DNA of 64,000 nt from Gammaproteobacteria bacterium (GCA_030430155.1 JAUIFV010000002.1:33378-97377), one strand, 5' to 3'. Counted from the stretch's first letter, positions 54,452 to 62,704 are shown. Program-made: numbers and translations. Notes: generated from the sequence alone by a model not told the origin.

Positions 54452-54635
54452 TGAGGGCTGAGGGCTGAGGGCTGAGGGCTGAGGGCTGAGGGCTGAGGAG
54501 AGAGTATCGGATGCGCGGAATGATTCGGCGGCTTGGCTGTTCGCAAGGTCCGAGAGTGGGAATGGAAAGCCAACACCAGAACGCCCCGAGCGCAGGAACC
54601 TGCCTTATCCTCAGCCCTCAGCCCTCAGCCCTCAA
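54452..54635. repeat. Inverted pair of heptamer arrays (TGAGGGC type) between divergent start codons
   Basis: Seven near-perfect TGAGGGC units (54452-54500) and four CCTCAGC-type units in opposite orientation (54609-54635) flank 108 unrelated bases. The first array ends three bases before the M20 start; the second ends seven bases before the dehydratase start. The divergent promoters must lie in the 108-base core. Confidence 0.85.
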
Positions 54636-54642
54636 GAAAACA

Positions 54643-55572
54643 ATGCCCCTCCACATCAACACCCCGCTGATCGCATCAGCACCGCTCAGCGCCATCTGCG
54701 GCCGCGCTATCTGGCTGAAAATGGACGCCCTGCAGCCGCCGGGATCGTTCAAGATCCGCGGCGTGGGTCATGCCTGTGAGGAACACCACCGCCGCGGCGC
54801 GCGGCGGTTTGTCTCCTCCTCTGGCGGCAACGCCGGCTTGGCGGCCGCCTATGCCGGGCGCCAGCTGGGCGTGCCGGTGACCGTGGTGGTGCCTGAAAGC
54901 ACCACGGCCAGAGCGCGCCAGCTGCTGCGCGCCGAGCAGGCCGAGCTGGTGGTGCACGGCGCCAGCTGGCAGGACGCCAACGCGCTAGCGCAGTCGCTGG
55001 TCGGCGCCGACGAGGCCTTCATCCACCCATTCGACGACCCGCTGCTGTGGACCGGCCATGCCAGCCTGATCGATGAAGTGCTGGATGCAGATCTGCGGCC
55101 GGACGCTATCGTCGTCTCGGTGGGCGGCGGCGGGCTGCTCAGCGGGATGGTCGAGGGACTGCGGCGGCACCAGCTGGAAATCCCGCTGATCGCCGTGGAA
55201 ACCAGCGGAGCGGCGTCGCTGCACCGGGCATTGGAGGCCGGCCAGCCGGTCGAAATGGCCGCCATCGACAGCATCGCCACCTCGCTGGGCGCCAAGCAGA
55301 TCTGCAATCAGGCCATGCACTGCGCGACCACCCACCCGCTGCGCAGCGCGTTGGTGACCGACCTGCAGGCGGTGCAGGCCTGCGAGCGCTTCATCGACGA
55401 TCACCGGGTGCTGGTGGAACCGGCCTGCGGCGCCAGTCTGACCCTGGCCTACCAAGCGTCGCCGCTGTTGGAAGACTTCGAGACCGTGCTGATCGTGGTC
55501 TGCGGCGGCGCCACCGCGACGCTCGCGCAGCTGGGCGACTGGCGTAATCGACTCAGCGGCGCGACAGCATGA
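54643..55572 (+). CDS. PLP-dependent serine/threonine dehydratase-like enzyme
   Basis: A 309-residue fold-type II PLP enzyme: Lys37 in P-G-S-F-K-I-R-G is the Schiff-base residue, S-S-G-G-N-A-G-L is the phosphate/carboxylate loop, and V-G-G-G-G-L-L-S-G-M holds the PLP phosphate. The sequence lacks a regulatory ACT domain. Short length and motif spelling fit catabolic L-serine/L-threonine dehydratases. The start ATG at 54643 is set by homology; no ribosome-binding site is present in the preceding heptamer array. The stop overlaps the next start (ATGA). Confidence 0.88.
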   Translation: MPLHINTPLIASAPLSAICGRAIWLKMDALQPPGSFKIRGVGHACEEHHRRGARRFVSSSGGNAGLAAAYAGRQLGVPVTVVVPESTTARARQLLRAEQAELVVHGASWQDANALAQSLVGADEAFIHPFDDPLLWTGHASLIDEVLDADLRPDAIVVSVGGGGLLSGMVEGLRRHQLEIPLIAVETSGAASLHRALEAGQPVEMAAIDSIATSLGAKQICNQAMHCATTHPLRSALVTDLQAVQACERFIDDHRVLVEPACGASLTLAYQASPLLEDFETVLIVVCGGATATLAQLGDWRNRLSGATA

Positions 55573-56492
55573 AGCGAATACTGATCTGGCTGGGCGCCGC
55601 GCTGATCGTCTTCGCGCTGGTCACCGCGCTGGACTACCACTTTGAGGACCTGGAGGCTTTCGAAGCCGAGCGCGACGCGGCCCAGGTGGCGCTGCTGCAG
55701 ACCGGCCTGGGCAAGACCCGCTATGCCGTCTACGGCGAAGAGGGCCGACCGGTGGTGGTGCTGATCCATAGCTTCAATGGCTTCATCGAGACTTGGCAGC
55801 CAAACATCGACGCACTGGTCGCTCAAGGCTTCCAGGTGGTGGCCTACGATTTGTGGGGGCGCGGCTACTCCGATCGGCCGCATCTCGATCTCACCCTGGG
55901 CACCTTCGTCAAACAGCTTGAGGACGTGCTAGGCGAGCGCAACGCGCCCCAGGTGACCCTGGTCGGCTCCTCCTTCGGCTGCGTGATCGCCACCGAGTTC
56001 GCGGTGCGCAACTCGCAGCGGGTCGACCGGCTGGTGCTTTTGGGCCCGGCCGGCTGGCCAGCCGAAGGCTTCGATCGCACGGTAGTGCTGGATATCCCGC
56101 TGCTTGGCGATGCGCTGTTCCACTATGTTGGAGTCGCGCTGACCAAGAGCGCCGTTGAAGCCTATTTCCTCGATCCCACCGCATACGCGCCCATGCTCGA
56201 GCAGTGGGAGCGCCACGCCCGCCAGCCCGGCTTCACCCGCAGCGCCCTGTCCACCCTGCGCCATGCGCCGGTGCGCGACTACCGCCCTGGCTGGAAGGCC
56301 CTGGGCGAGACCGCCATTCCCACATTGGTGATCTGGGGCAAGCAGGACGTGAGTTTTCCCTACAGCAACGCTGCTCGGATGGGCGAGATGGTGCCGCAAG
56401 CGCAGATCATCGGCGTCGATGGCGCTGCCCACTGGGTCAACATCGAGCGCAGTGACGAGGTCAATCGGCGCATTGCCGAGTTCCTGCGCTGA
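55569..56492 (+). CDS. Membrane-anchored alpha/beta hydrolase
   Basis: A 307-residue protein: one N-terminal membrane helix (residues 3-21), then a classical alpha/beta-hydrolase domain with H-S-F-N-G oxyanion loop, nucleophile Ser135 in V-G-S-S-F-G-C, D-L-W-G-R-G-Y-S and a late G-A-A-H-W-V catalytic histidine. No cleavage site after the helix is obvious, so it is probably tethered with the domain in the periplasm. It is translationally coupled to the dehydratase by a four-base overlap, though the two reactions have no evident link. Confidence 0.86.
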   Translation: MKRILIWLGAALIVFALVTALDYHFEDLEAFEAERDAAQVALLQTGLGKTRYAVYGEEGRPVVVLIHSFNGFIETWQPNIDALVAQGFQVVAYDLWGRGYSDRPHLDLTLGTFVKQLEDVLGERNAPQVTLVGSSFGCVIATEFAVRNSQRVDRLVLLGPAGWPAEGFDRTVVLDIPLLGDALFHYVGVALTKSAVEAYFLDPTAYAPMLEQWERHARQPGFTRSALSTLRHAPVRDYRPGWKALGETAIPTLVIWGKQDVSFPYSNAARMGEMVPQAQIIGVDGAAHWVNIERSDEVNRRIAEFLR

Positions 56493-56604
56493 CCCTGCGC
56501 CGTCTCGCGATGAGACGATTTTCATGATGACGGTCTCATCATCGATTGAACTGCAGCGCGGTCCTGACGCATCCTTCGACCGCGTTACCCTTCGAGTTAC
56601 TGCA

Positions 56605-58014
56605 ATGGTCTTGGTCAAATCCACCCTTGCCGCCATCCTGTTGATGTTCGGCAGCATTCTTTCTGCGGCAACTTTCGCCGACACCCGAGTGCAAGGTGTG
56701 GTGGAAGTGGTCTGGGGTGATCCACCAGCTGAAACCCAGCAGCCCGCCCATTTCCGCATTCAGGTGCGCAGCGACGCCGGCCAGATCATTGTCGTTCCCA
56801 GCGACGGTCCGGAGCGCGATGCGCTGGCGCGGTTGGCCGGAAGCCGGGTGGAACTGACCATCGGCGCCGAAGCAGCCGACGGCTCTCCAGAGCTTCGCTT
56901 CCTGCGGATGATTGCCACCGAGCAGGGCGACGCCATGCTCGGCGGCGCGGTGCTCGGGTCGCAGCCCTGGGTTTCGCTGCTATGCAAGTTCGGCGACGTC
57001 GCTGCCGAGCCGGAGGATCTGGCCTTCTTCCAGGGCATGTATGCCAACCAGCCCGGCGGGCTGGATCACTACTGGCGCGAGCAGTCCTATGATCTGATTG
57101 ACGTGGTCGGCAGCACCGCCTTTGCCTGGGTAACCCTGCCCAATCCGCAGACCTTCTATGTGCCCACTCCGGGATCGGGCACCAGCGCCAATCTAAACCG
57201 CATCTTCGACGACTGCACCGCGGCAGTGGACCCCGTGGTCGACTTCAGCAATGGCGGCAACCCCTTCGTGGGAATCAATCTGATGCTCAATGAGCGGCTC
57301 GACTGCTGCGCCTGGGGCGGTACCCGTTTTGCCACCCTGGACGGGATCAGCAAGTCCTGGCGCACCACCTGGAATCCGCCATTCGCCTACGCCAATCAGG
57401 GCGTCATTGCCCACGAGATGGGTCACGGTTTCGGTCTGCCGCATTCAAACAATTTCGACAACGACGGCAATCCCTATGATTCGCATTGGGACGTGATGAG
57501 CAGCGCCACCGCCAGCGCCATCAATGACCCCACCTATGGCCGGCTGGGTAAGCACACCCTGGCCTATCACAAGGATCGGCTGGCCTGGATCAGCGCCGCG
57601 CAGCGCTTCGAGCCGAGCAGCAACGGCAGCTACACCATCACCATCGACGCCCTGGCGCTAGCCAACACTGACAACTATCGGATGGCCCGGCTGAACATCG
57701 ACGGCAGCAGTCGCTACTACGTGATTGAGGTGCGCGATCAGATCGGCTACGACGGCAATCTGCCCGGCCGGGCAGTGATCATCAGCGAGATCAGCTCCGG
57801 TCGCTCTGAACCGGCCTGGGTGGTGGACGGCGACGTCCCGCCGGCCAACGCCAACAACAACGAGGGCTCGATGTGGCGGGTCGGCGAAGTGTTCACCGAT
57901 GCCGCGGCGCAGATCCGCGTTGAGGTATTGAGCGCTACCGCGAATGGGTTCGAGGTGGGCATCACCGTGGGGCCGGATCTGCCGGATGGGGTTTTTGATG
58001 ATGGGTTTGAGTAG
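56605..58014 (+). CDS. Exported metzincin-type zinc metalloprotease with C-terminal FDDGFE
   Basis: The ATG at 56605 gives 469 residues with a signal peptide (K-S-T-L-A-A-I-L-L-M-F-G, ending F-A-D). The zinc site is H-E-M-G-H-G-F-G-L-P-H with His270, Glu271, His274 and His280 (HExxHxxGxxH), followed by a Met-turn W-D-V-M-S. This is the metzincin/M6-like pattern. The C-terminus ends G-V-F-D-D-G-F-E, a short motif seen also after the leader of the DUF1800 protein. Likely secreted and possibly surface-retained. It ends 11 bases before a MITE-like element. Confidence 0.88.
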   Translation: MVLVKSTLAAILLMFGSILSAATFADTRVQGVVEVVWGDPPAETQQPAHFRIQVRSDAGQIIVVPSDGPERDALARLAGSRVELTIGAEAADGSPELRFLRMIATEQGDAMLGGAVLGSQPWVSLLCKFGDVAAEPEDLAFFQGMYANQPGGLDHYWREQSYDLIDVVGSTAFAWVTLPNPQTFYVPTPGSGTSANLNRIFDDCTAAVDPVVDFSNGGNPFVGINLMLNERLDCCAWGGTRFATLDGISKSWRTTWNPPFAYANQGVIAHEMGHGFGLPHSNNFDNDGNPYDSHWDVMSSATASAINDPTYGRLGKHTLAYHKDRLAWISAAQRFEPSSNGSYTITIDALALANTDNYRMARLNIDGSSRYYVIEVRDQIGYDGNLPGRAVIISEISSGRSEPAWVVDGDVPPANANNNEGSMWRVGEVFTDAAAQIRVEVLSATANGFEVGITVGPDLPDGVFDDGFE

Positions 58015-58024
58015 GGCAGCCTAA

Positions 58025-58206
58025 TAACCCGCATATTTCATGAGTCTTCTACTGCGGCCGCCGGAGAGCCGCCGTAGCGCGATCTGCTCCCTCCTATCGA
58101 CTCGACGTACTGTTCAAGTACGCCTTCATCGATCTCCAGTCCGCGGACCGCACCACAGCGGCTCTCCGACGCCCTCGCCACGAACACTCATGAAATATGC
58201 GGGTTA
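58025..58206. mobile_element. MITE-like element, family A copy 2
   Basis: A 182-bp element with perfect 21-bp inverted ends starting TAACCCGCATATTTCATGAG. The last three bases (58204-58206) serve as the TAA stop codon of the vapC gene. It lies between convergent genes. Confidence 0.88.
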
Positions 58207-58599
58207 AGGCGCGACCACCGGCGGCTGGAATTGCCCCCTACGCACCCGGTTTCGAAACCTGCTGTCGAAGCTCAGCATCGCCGAACAGCTGCTGGATGCC
58301 TCCAGATGCAGCGCGTCGGCGAAATCCAGGCCGCCCCGATAGCGTTCCAACGCCCGGCTGAGCGTCTGCTCGTCGGCAAAACGCAGGTTGCGTATCGACA
58401 TCAGTGATTCAATCGTCGCCGCAATGCGCTCCGAATCGATGCGGTAGGCTCCTCGCAGGACCCATTCCAGCTCCAACGCCACAGACAGGGGCACAAAAAA
58501 GGCATCGCCGGAATCCAACCGAGCCGCGACGCGCTTGGCCTGCGCCGCGTCGTCTCCGGTGACCAGCCGAACCAGCACATTGGTGTCCAGCGCGATCAT
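58204..58599 (-). CDS. vapC: PIN-domain ribonuclease toxin (VapC-like)
   Basis: A 131-residue PIN domain: M-I-A-L-D-T-N-V-L-V at the N-terminus (first acidic metal ligand), an E-L-E-W-V-L glutamate, and D-F-A-D-A-L-H-L toward the end. The ATG overlaps the stop of the AbrB-type antitoxin gene by four bases. A longer upstream frame would overlap the antitoxin and is rejected. The final codon is followed by a TAA that belongs to the terminal repeat of the adjacent MITE, so the natural C-terminus may have been altered. Family role: Mg-dependent RNA cleavage, held in check by VapB. Confidence 0.9.
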   Translation of the reverse strand: MIALDTNVLVRLVTGDDAAQAKRVAARLDSGDAFFVPLSVALELEWVLRGAYRIDSERIAATIESLMSIRNLRFADEQTLSRALERYRGGLDFADALHLEASSSCSAMLSFDSRFRNRVRRGQFQPPVVAP

Positions 58600-58838
58600 T
58601 CCGTTGTCGCAAAGCGAGCCGGATCCATTTCCGCCAAGTCGACCTTGGGACCTGCATACCCGGCAATACCGATGCACGCGGCGGCGCTGCTGGTCTTTCG
58701 CTGTGGCTCAACCAGTAGGCGCAAGTTGCCGTTCTCCTCGGTGACCTCCAAGCGCGTACCCGCAGAGATCCCCAGCCGCGCACGGAGGCTCGCTGGAATC
58801 ACGACTTGGCCCTTCTCGGAGACGGTGACGATGATCAT
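58596..58838 (-). CDS. vapB: AbrB/MazE-type antitoxin (VapB-like)
   Basis: An 80-residue protein whose first 45 residues form a swapped-hairpin AbrB domain (V-S-E-K-G-Q-V-V-I-P-A-S-L-R-A-R-L-G), the standard DNA-binding fold of VapB antitoxins. The C-terminal half is the toxin-binding tail. It is the first gene of the pair, as expected for autoregulation. The upstream sequence contains CTTACTTAGGTAAGA (58849-58863), an imperfect inverted repeat that is a plausible operator. Confidence 0.9.
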   Translation of the reverse strand: MIIVTVSEKGQVVIPASLRARLGISAGTRLEVTEENGNLRLLVEPQRKTSSAAACIGIAGYAGPKVDLAEMDPARFATTE

Positions 58839-58848
58839 GGCTGCGTCG

Positions 58849-58863
58849 TCTTACTTAGGTAAG
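58849..58863. promoter_or_regulatory. Candidate VapB operator
   Basis: TCTTACTTAGGTAAGA is an imperfect palindrome (TCTTACC/GGTAAGA-like arms) 11 bases before the vapB start codon, the usual place for an AbrB-type autoregulatory site. Predicted from sequence only. Confidence 0.5.
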
Positions 58864-59029
58864 ACGACGATAGCAGTTGGATGGATGAGAGGCAACGCGG
58901 GGGCGCGGGGCGAGATGCGACTCGCTCAAAAACCTCTAGTCGCGGCACGCGACGGGGTTCCGGTCCAGTGTGGCCTGACCGTGTTTGTTGGCTGGTCCGT
59001 GCAGGGCAAGCGTTGGGCAAGCGCTGCTG

Positions 59030-59296
59030 TCATTGGCTCCACGCGAAATCCAGCTCATGCTGCTCGATCGCTGCGGAGCCAGAATCGAACCACTCACACC
59101 TGACTTCAGGCGACTCTTCAGAAAGAAGTTCCAGAAACTGCTTATCGAAGTAGGCGAATTGGGCAGCATCGACAGGGACCGTGAAGAAATCTGCGCTATG
59201 AACTGCACATTTCCCAGTGTTGATGTTCCTCAGGCATGTGAATCGAATCAACGACTCGTTGCTAGCTCTCTTCCAGATCATGATGCTTTCAAACAT
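59030..59296 (-). CDS. Small hypothetical protein
   Basis: An 88-residue frame with an ATG (complement of 59294-59296). The composition is protein-like: aromatic and acidic residues in T-V-P-V-D-A-A-Q-F-A-Y-F-D-K-Q-F and an acidic C-terminal half. Base composition is less GC-rich than the neighbours, which may signal recent acquisition next to the vapBC pair. No domain is recognised. Competing frames on the other strand look less protein-like. Moderate support only. Confidence 0.45.
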   Translation of the reverse strand: MFESIMIWKRASNESLIRFTCLRNINTGKCAVHSADFFTVPVDAAQFAYFDKQFLELLSEESPEVRCEWFDSGSAAIEQHELDFAWSQ

Positions 59297-59507
59297 GGCT
59301 ATTCCGTTCGCATGATGGACTCACTACCGACGTTCCCGACCCCAATTTCACCGGCACTGCGCGCGGGCATGGGTTGTTCACGCGCCCGGCAAGCCCCTAA
59401 CCGCAAAGCATGATCGGCACTGGAACGAGCAGCTTGGATCGGGAACAGAACATGACAATCACTATTCGAGGAAGGCGCGCGCCCAGGGAATGAACATACC
59501 GGCACCG

Positions 59508-59698
59508 AGCCCGCATTTCTCATACCCCTCCTACTGCGGACGCCGACCTCCGCGGCGTGGCGCGGCCTGCGTCGGTCGGCTCGACGTAGTGAAACTACGC
59601 CTTCGCCGCCCTTTGGTCCGCGGACCGCACCACACCGCCCATTTCTTCGTTACGGCGGGCGGCGCCCTCGCTACGGAGTGGTATGAGAAATGCCGGCT
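59508..59698. mobile_element. MITE-like element, family A copy 3 (diverged)
   Basis: Ends AGCCCGCATTTCTCATAC and GTATGAGAAATGCCGGCT are inverted copies; the interior shares CTCGACGTA, TACGCCTTC and GTCCGCGGACCGCACCAC with copy 2. 191 bp. It lies 40 bases before the start of the aryl-polyene-type cluster. The rest of 59297-59507 holds nothing I can support. Confidence 0.75.
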
Positions 59699-59738
59699 AT
59701 TCAGTCACAATCGCCGCTCCTTTCCGATCAGGCAAGCG

Positions 59739-60476
59739 ATGAAGCTCCACATCAGCCATATCGCCGCCTACGCCCCTGGCCTGGAATCGCTCCCGGACTG
59801 GCAACGCTGGGCTGCGCAGTCCTCGCCGCCGCTGCCGGTGGGCGATGCGGTGCCGGCGCTGGGCGAGATGCCGGCGCTGCAGCGGCGGAGGCTGGATCGG
59901 GCCGGGCGGCTGGCGCTGCATGTGGCCTGGCAGTGCCAGCCGCAGCCGGAGCCGGCAGTGCCGCAGGTGTTTGCTTCCCGTCACGGCGACGTCGGCCGCA
60001 CCTACCGCATGCTGGAGCAGCTGGCCAGCGAAGGCAGCGTTTCGCCTACCCAGTTCGGCCTGTCCACGCACAACGCGATTGCCGCGCAGTACTCCATTGC
60101 GCGCGCCTTCACCGGCAACTACGCGGCGATTGCGGCCGGCACGGCGACCGCAGAGGCCGCGGTGACTGAGGCGCAGGGTCTGCTCGCCGACGGTGCGCCG
60201 GCGGTGCTGGTGGTGGTCTACGACGAGCCGCTGCCGGAGGACTATGCCGGTTTTGACCCGCAGCCGCAGGCGGCCTATGCCTGGGCGGTGAGGCTGGTGC
60301 AAGCTGGGCCCGATGATGCCGGATTCTCACTGAGTGCCGAGGCAATCGACGCCAACGGCGCAGCTGGCGACCCGCCCGTGCCGCAAGGCCTGCTGGCGCT
60401 GCGCTTCCTGCTTTCCAACGCCGCCGAGCTGGTCAATCACAGCGGCCAGACGCGCTGGCGCTGGCGGCGTCACTGA
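59739..60476 (+). CDS. Beta-ketoacyl synthase-like chain-length factor, aryl-polyene type
   Basis: A 245-residue protein of the truncated ketosynthase-like family found in aryl-polyene and xanthomonadin clusters: F-A-S-R-H-G-D in the first half and S-T-H-N-A-I-A-A-Q-Y-S near the middle, with no active-site cysteine. The role would be partner or chain-length control for a ketosynthase encoded further downstream in the natural cluster. It heads a run of same-strand genes with short or overlapping junctions. The ATG at 59739 follows the MITE-like element. Confidence 0.82.
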   Translation: MKLHISHIAAYAPGLESLPDWQRWAAQSSPPLPVGDAVPALGEMPALQRRRLDRAGRLALHVAWQCQPQPEPAVPQVFASRHGDVGRTYRMLEQLASEGSVSPTQFGLSTHNAIAAQYSIARAFTGNYAAIAAGTATAEAAVTEAQGLLADGAPAVLVVVYDEPLPEDYAGFDPQPQAAYAWAVRLVQAGPDDAGFSLSAEAIDANGAAGDPPVPQGLLALRFLLSNAAELVNHSGQTRWRWRRH

Positions 60477-60483
60477 ACGCGCC

Positions 60484-61275
60484 GTGCCGGCACGCCCCTT
60501 CAACCACCTCTGGCGCGTCTTCGCCACCGGTCTGTCCTTCACCACCTTCGGCATCGGCGGGGTGCTGCTGGGCTTGATCGCCTTTCCGCTGCTCAACCTG
60601 CTGGTCTGGCAGCGGCAGCGGCGCAACCGCATCGCGCGGAGCCTGGTGCGGCACAGCTTCGGTGCCTTCATCCAGCTGATGCGAGTGCTGGGGGTGCTCA
60701 GCTATGAGCTGCACGGCGTGGATCGGCTGCAGCGCGAGGGCCTGCTGGTGCTTGCCAACCACCCGACCCTGATCGACGTGGTCTTCCTGGGTTGGCTGAC
60801 GCCCAACGCCGACTGCGTGGTGAAATCGGCGCTACTGCGCAATCCGGTGATGATCGGACCGGTCAGCGCCACCGGCTACATCGTCAACGCCAGCGGTCCG
60901 GGGCTGATCGCCGACTGCGTCAGCTCGCTGCGCGGCGGCGGCAACCTGCTGATCTTTCCCGAAGGCACGCGCAGCCCGCCGGGCGGCTTCGGCGCTCTGC
61001 AGCGCGGCGCTGCCAACGTCGCTGTGCGTGCGCCGGTGGACCTGACGCCGGTCATCATCACTTGCAATCCGCCGACGCTGGGCAAGGGTGGAAGATGGTA
61101 TCGTGTGCCTTCGCGTCGTTTTCACATCCGCATAGATGTACGCCCCGATCTGGCCGTGGCGCCCTTTCTTGATGGCGACTCCCTCGACGGCACCTCGCCG
61201 GGGATGGCGGCGCGTCGGCTGACGGAGCATTTGAGAGAGTATTTTGAGATGGAGCTAGCCCGTGCTCGCGCTTGA
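60484..61275 (+). CDS. Lysophospholipid acyltransferase (PlsC-like), aryl-polyene cluster
   Basis: A GTG start at 60484, eight bases after the previous stop, gives 263 residues. Two N-terminal hydrophobic segments precede the acyltransferase motifs: His93 and Asp98 in N-H-P-T-L-I-D (HxxxxD), and F-P-E-G-T-R. Members in aryl-polyene clusters are thought to transfer the polyene acyl chain to a lipid anchor. Overlaps the next ACP gene by 14 bases. Confidence 0.85.
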   Translation: MPARPFNHLWRVFATGLSFTTFGIGGVLLGLIAFPLLNLLVWQRQRRNRIARSLVRHSFGAFIQLMRVLGVLSYELHGVDRLQREGLLVLANHPTLIDVVFLGWLTPNADCVVKSALLRNPVMIGPVSATGYIVNASGPGLIADCVSSLRGGGNLLIFPEGTRSPPGGFGALQRGAANVAVRAPVDLTPVIITCNPPTLGKGGRWYRVPSRRFHIRIDVRPDLAVAPFLDGDSLDGTSPGMAARRLTEHLREYFEMELARARA

Positions 61276-61522
61276 ACCCGAGATCAAGGCCTTGATCATC
61301 GAGACGATGGCGCTGGAAGACATCCAGCCCGATGACATTGACGCCACCGCCCCGCTGTTCAATGAGGGTCTGGGCCTGGATTCCATTGACGCCCTGGAGC
61401 TGGGCGTGGCGCTGCAGAAGCGCTATGGCGTGGTCTTCAACGCCGATTCAGAGGAGGTGCGCGAGCATTTTGCCAGCGTTCGGGCATTGAGCGCCTTCAT
61501 CGCCGAGAACCGCAAGCAATGA
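61262..61522 (+). CDS. Acyl carrier protein 1 of aryl-polyene cluster
   Basis: An 86-residue ACP with a GTG start inside the acyltransferase gene. Ser41 in G-L-D-S-I-D-A-L-E-L is the phosphopantetheine site. The stop overlaps the ATG of the second ACP by four bases. Two tandem ACPs are typical of aryl-polyene clusters. Confidence 0.88.
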   Translation: MLALEPEIKALIIETMALEDIQPDDIDATAPLFNEGLGLDSIDALELGVALQKRYGVVFNADSEEVREHFASVRALSAFIAENRKQ

Positions 61523-61782
61523 GTGCCAGCTACAGCAAAGACGAGCTCTACGCCCGGATCAGCGATATCTTGCAGAACACCTTCGATATCGATGCCGAGC
61601 AGATCACCCCGCAGGCGCAGCTGGGTGATGATCTGGACATCGACAGCATCGACGCGGTGGATCTGATCGTCCAGCTCAAGCCGATCATCGGTGGAAATCT
61701 GAAGCCGGAAGCCTTCAAGACCGTGCGCACCGTCCAGGACGTCGTTGATGCGCTGCACGAGATGCTGCAGGCCAGCGCCTGA
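61519..61782 (+). CDS. Acyl carrier protein 2 of aryl-polyene cluster
   Basis: An 87-residue ACP; Ser43 in D-I-D-S-I-D-A-V-D-L takes the phosphopantetheine arm. It is not closely similar to ACP 1 apart from the motif, as is usual where one ACP is used for starter loading and the other for elongation. Confidence 0.88.
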   Translation: MSASYSKDELYARISDILQNTFDIDAEQITPQAQLGDDLDIDSIDAVDLIVQLKPIIGGNLKPEAFKTVRTVQDVVDALHEMLQASA

Positions 61783-61815
61783 GCGGCACCGGCGCCACCG
61801 CTTCCACGCGCGTCC

Positions 61816-62379
61816 ATGAGCTCCGCGGCTGCATCCACCACCCATCGACTGGCCACCGCGCTGCTGTGGCTGGCGACCGCCCTTTACCCGCTGGCGATCT
61901 ACTTCGGACTGGGGCACTTCGAGCCGCGCTGGCTGGCGCTGCTGCTGCTGGCCCTGGCAATGCTGCGGCTGTGGCTGAATCGCGATCGGGTCTGGCTGGC
62001 CGCGGCCGGTGGCGCGGCGCTGCTGGTGGCGGCGAGCATGCTGCGCAATGACGGGCTGCCGCTGAAGCTCTACCCGGTGCTGGTCAACGCGGTGATGCTG
62101 GTGGTCTTTGCGATCAGTCTGCGCTTTCCGCCCAGCGTCATCGAGCGCCTGGCGCGACTGCAGCACCCGCAGCTGCCGGCGGCAGCAATCCCCTACACGC
62201 GCCGGGTCACCCAGATCTGGTGCGGCTTCTTTGTGGCCAACGGGGCGATTGCGGCCTACACCGCCATCTACGCCTCGGCGGCCACCTGGGCCCTCTACAA
62301 CGGCCTGATCGCCTATCTGCTGATGGGGCTGCTGTTTGCCGGCGAGTGGCTGATCAGGCCCAATCATGGCGATGCTTGA
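61816..62379 (+). CDS. COG4648-type membrane protein of aryl-polyene cluster
   Basis: A 187-residue protein with about six membrane helices and a central P-Y-T-R-R-V-T-Q-I-W-C-G-F-F-V-A-N-G motif that marks the COG4648 family found between the ACP and acyl-CoA ligase genes in aryl-polyene clusters. Function is unknown. Its end overlaps the ligase start by 14 bases. Confidence 0.83.
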   Translation: MSSAAASTTHRLATALLWLATALYPLAIYFGLGHFEPRWLALLLLALAMLRLWLNRDRVWLAAAGGAALLVAASMLRNDGLPLKLYPVLVNAVMLVVFAISLRFPPSVIERLARLQHPQLPAAAIPYTRRVTQIWCGFFVANGAIAAYTAIYASAATWALYNGLIAYLLMGLLFAGEWLIRPNHGDA

Positions 62380-62704
62380 GTCGCTGCCCCGAATGTTTGC
62401 GCGATTGACCGCCGAGCCGCCGGCGGTGGTCGCCTTTCGCGGCGATCAGGCGTGCACGGCAGCCGAGTTCGCCCGGCGGATCAGCGGCTGGGCGCAGGCT
62501 CTTGCGCAGATTCCCGGTCCCAGCGTGGCGCTGTATCTCGACGACAGCCTGGAGTTCGCCGCGGCGCTGTTCGGGGGCTGGCACGCCGGCAAGAACCTGT
62601 GGCTGCCGGGCGACATGCTGCCGGCGACGATCGCGTGCTTGATCCCGGCCGGGACATGCACGACGCAACCGGCGTGGAACGGCAGGCTCACGTCGTTCGT
62701 GTAG
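62366..62704 (+). pseudogene. Acyl-CoA ligase (AMP-forming), cut off after about 90 residues
   Basis: From the ATG at 62366 the first 90 residues match the N-terminus of aryl-polyene AMP-dependent ligases (A-L-Y-L-D-D-S-L-E-F-A-A-A-L-F-G-G-W-H-A-G-K). After about base 62636 the frame enters unrelated sequence that, on the other strand, is a cupin gene, and stops at 62704. The catalytic P-loop and C-terminal domain (normally some 400 further residues) are absent, so this is a truncated gene at a sequence junction. Confidence 0.85.

Noticed and set aside
54452-54635. Tandem heptamers considered as CRISPR repeats
   Set aside because: Units are contiguous without spacers and only 7 bases long; no cas genes nearby.
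58600-58677. Upstream extension of vapC
   Set aside because: It would overlap the antitoxin coding region by about 80 bases and adds no PIN-domain sequence.
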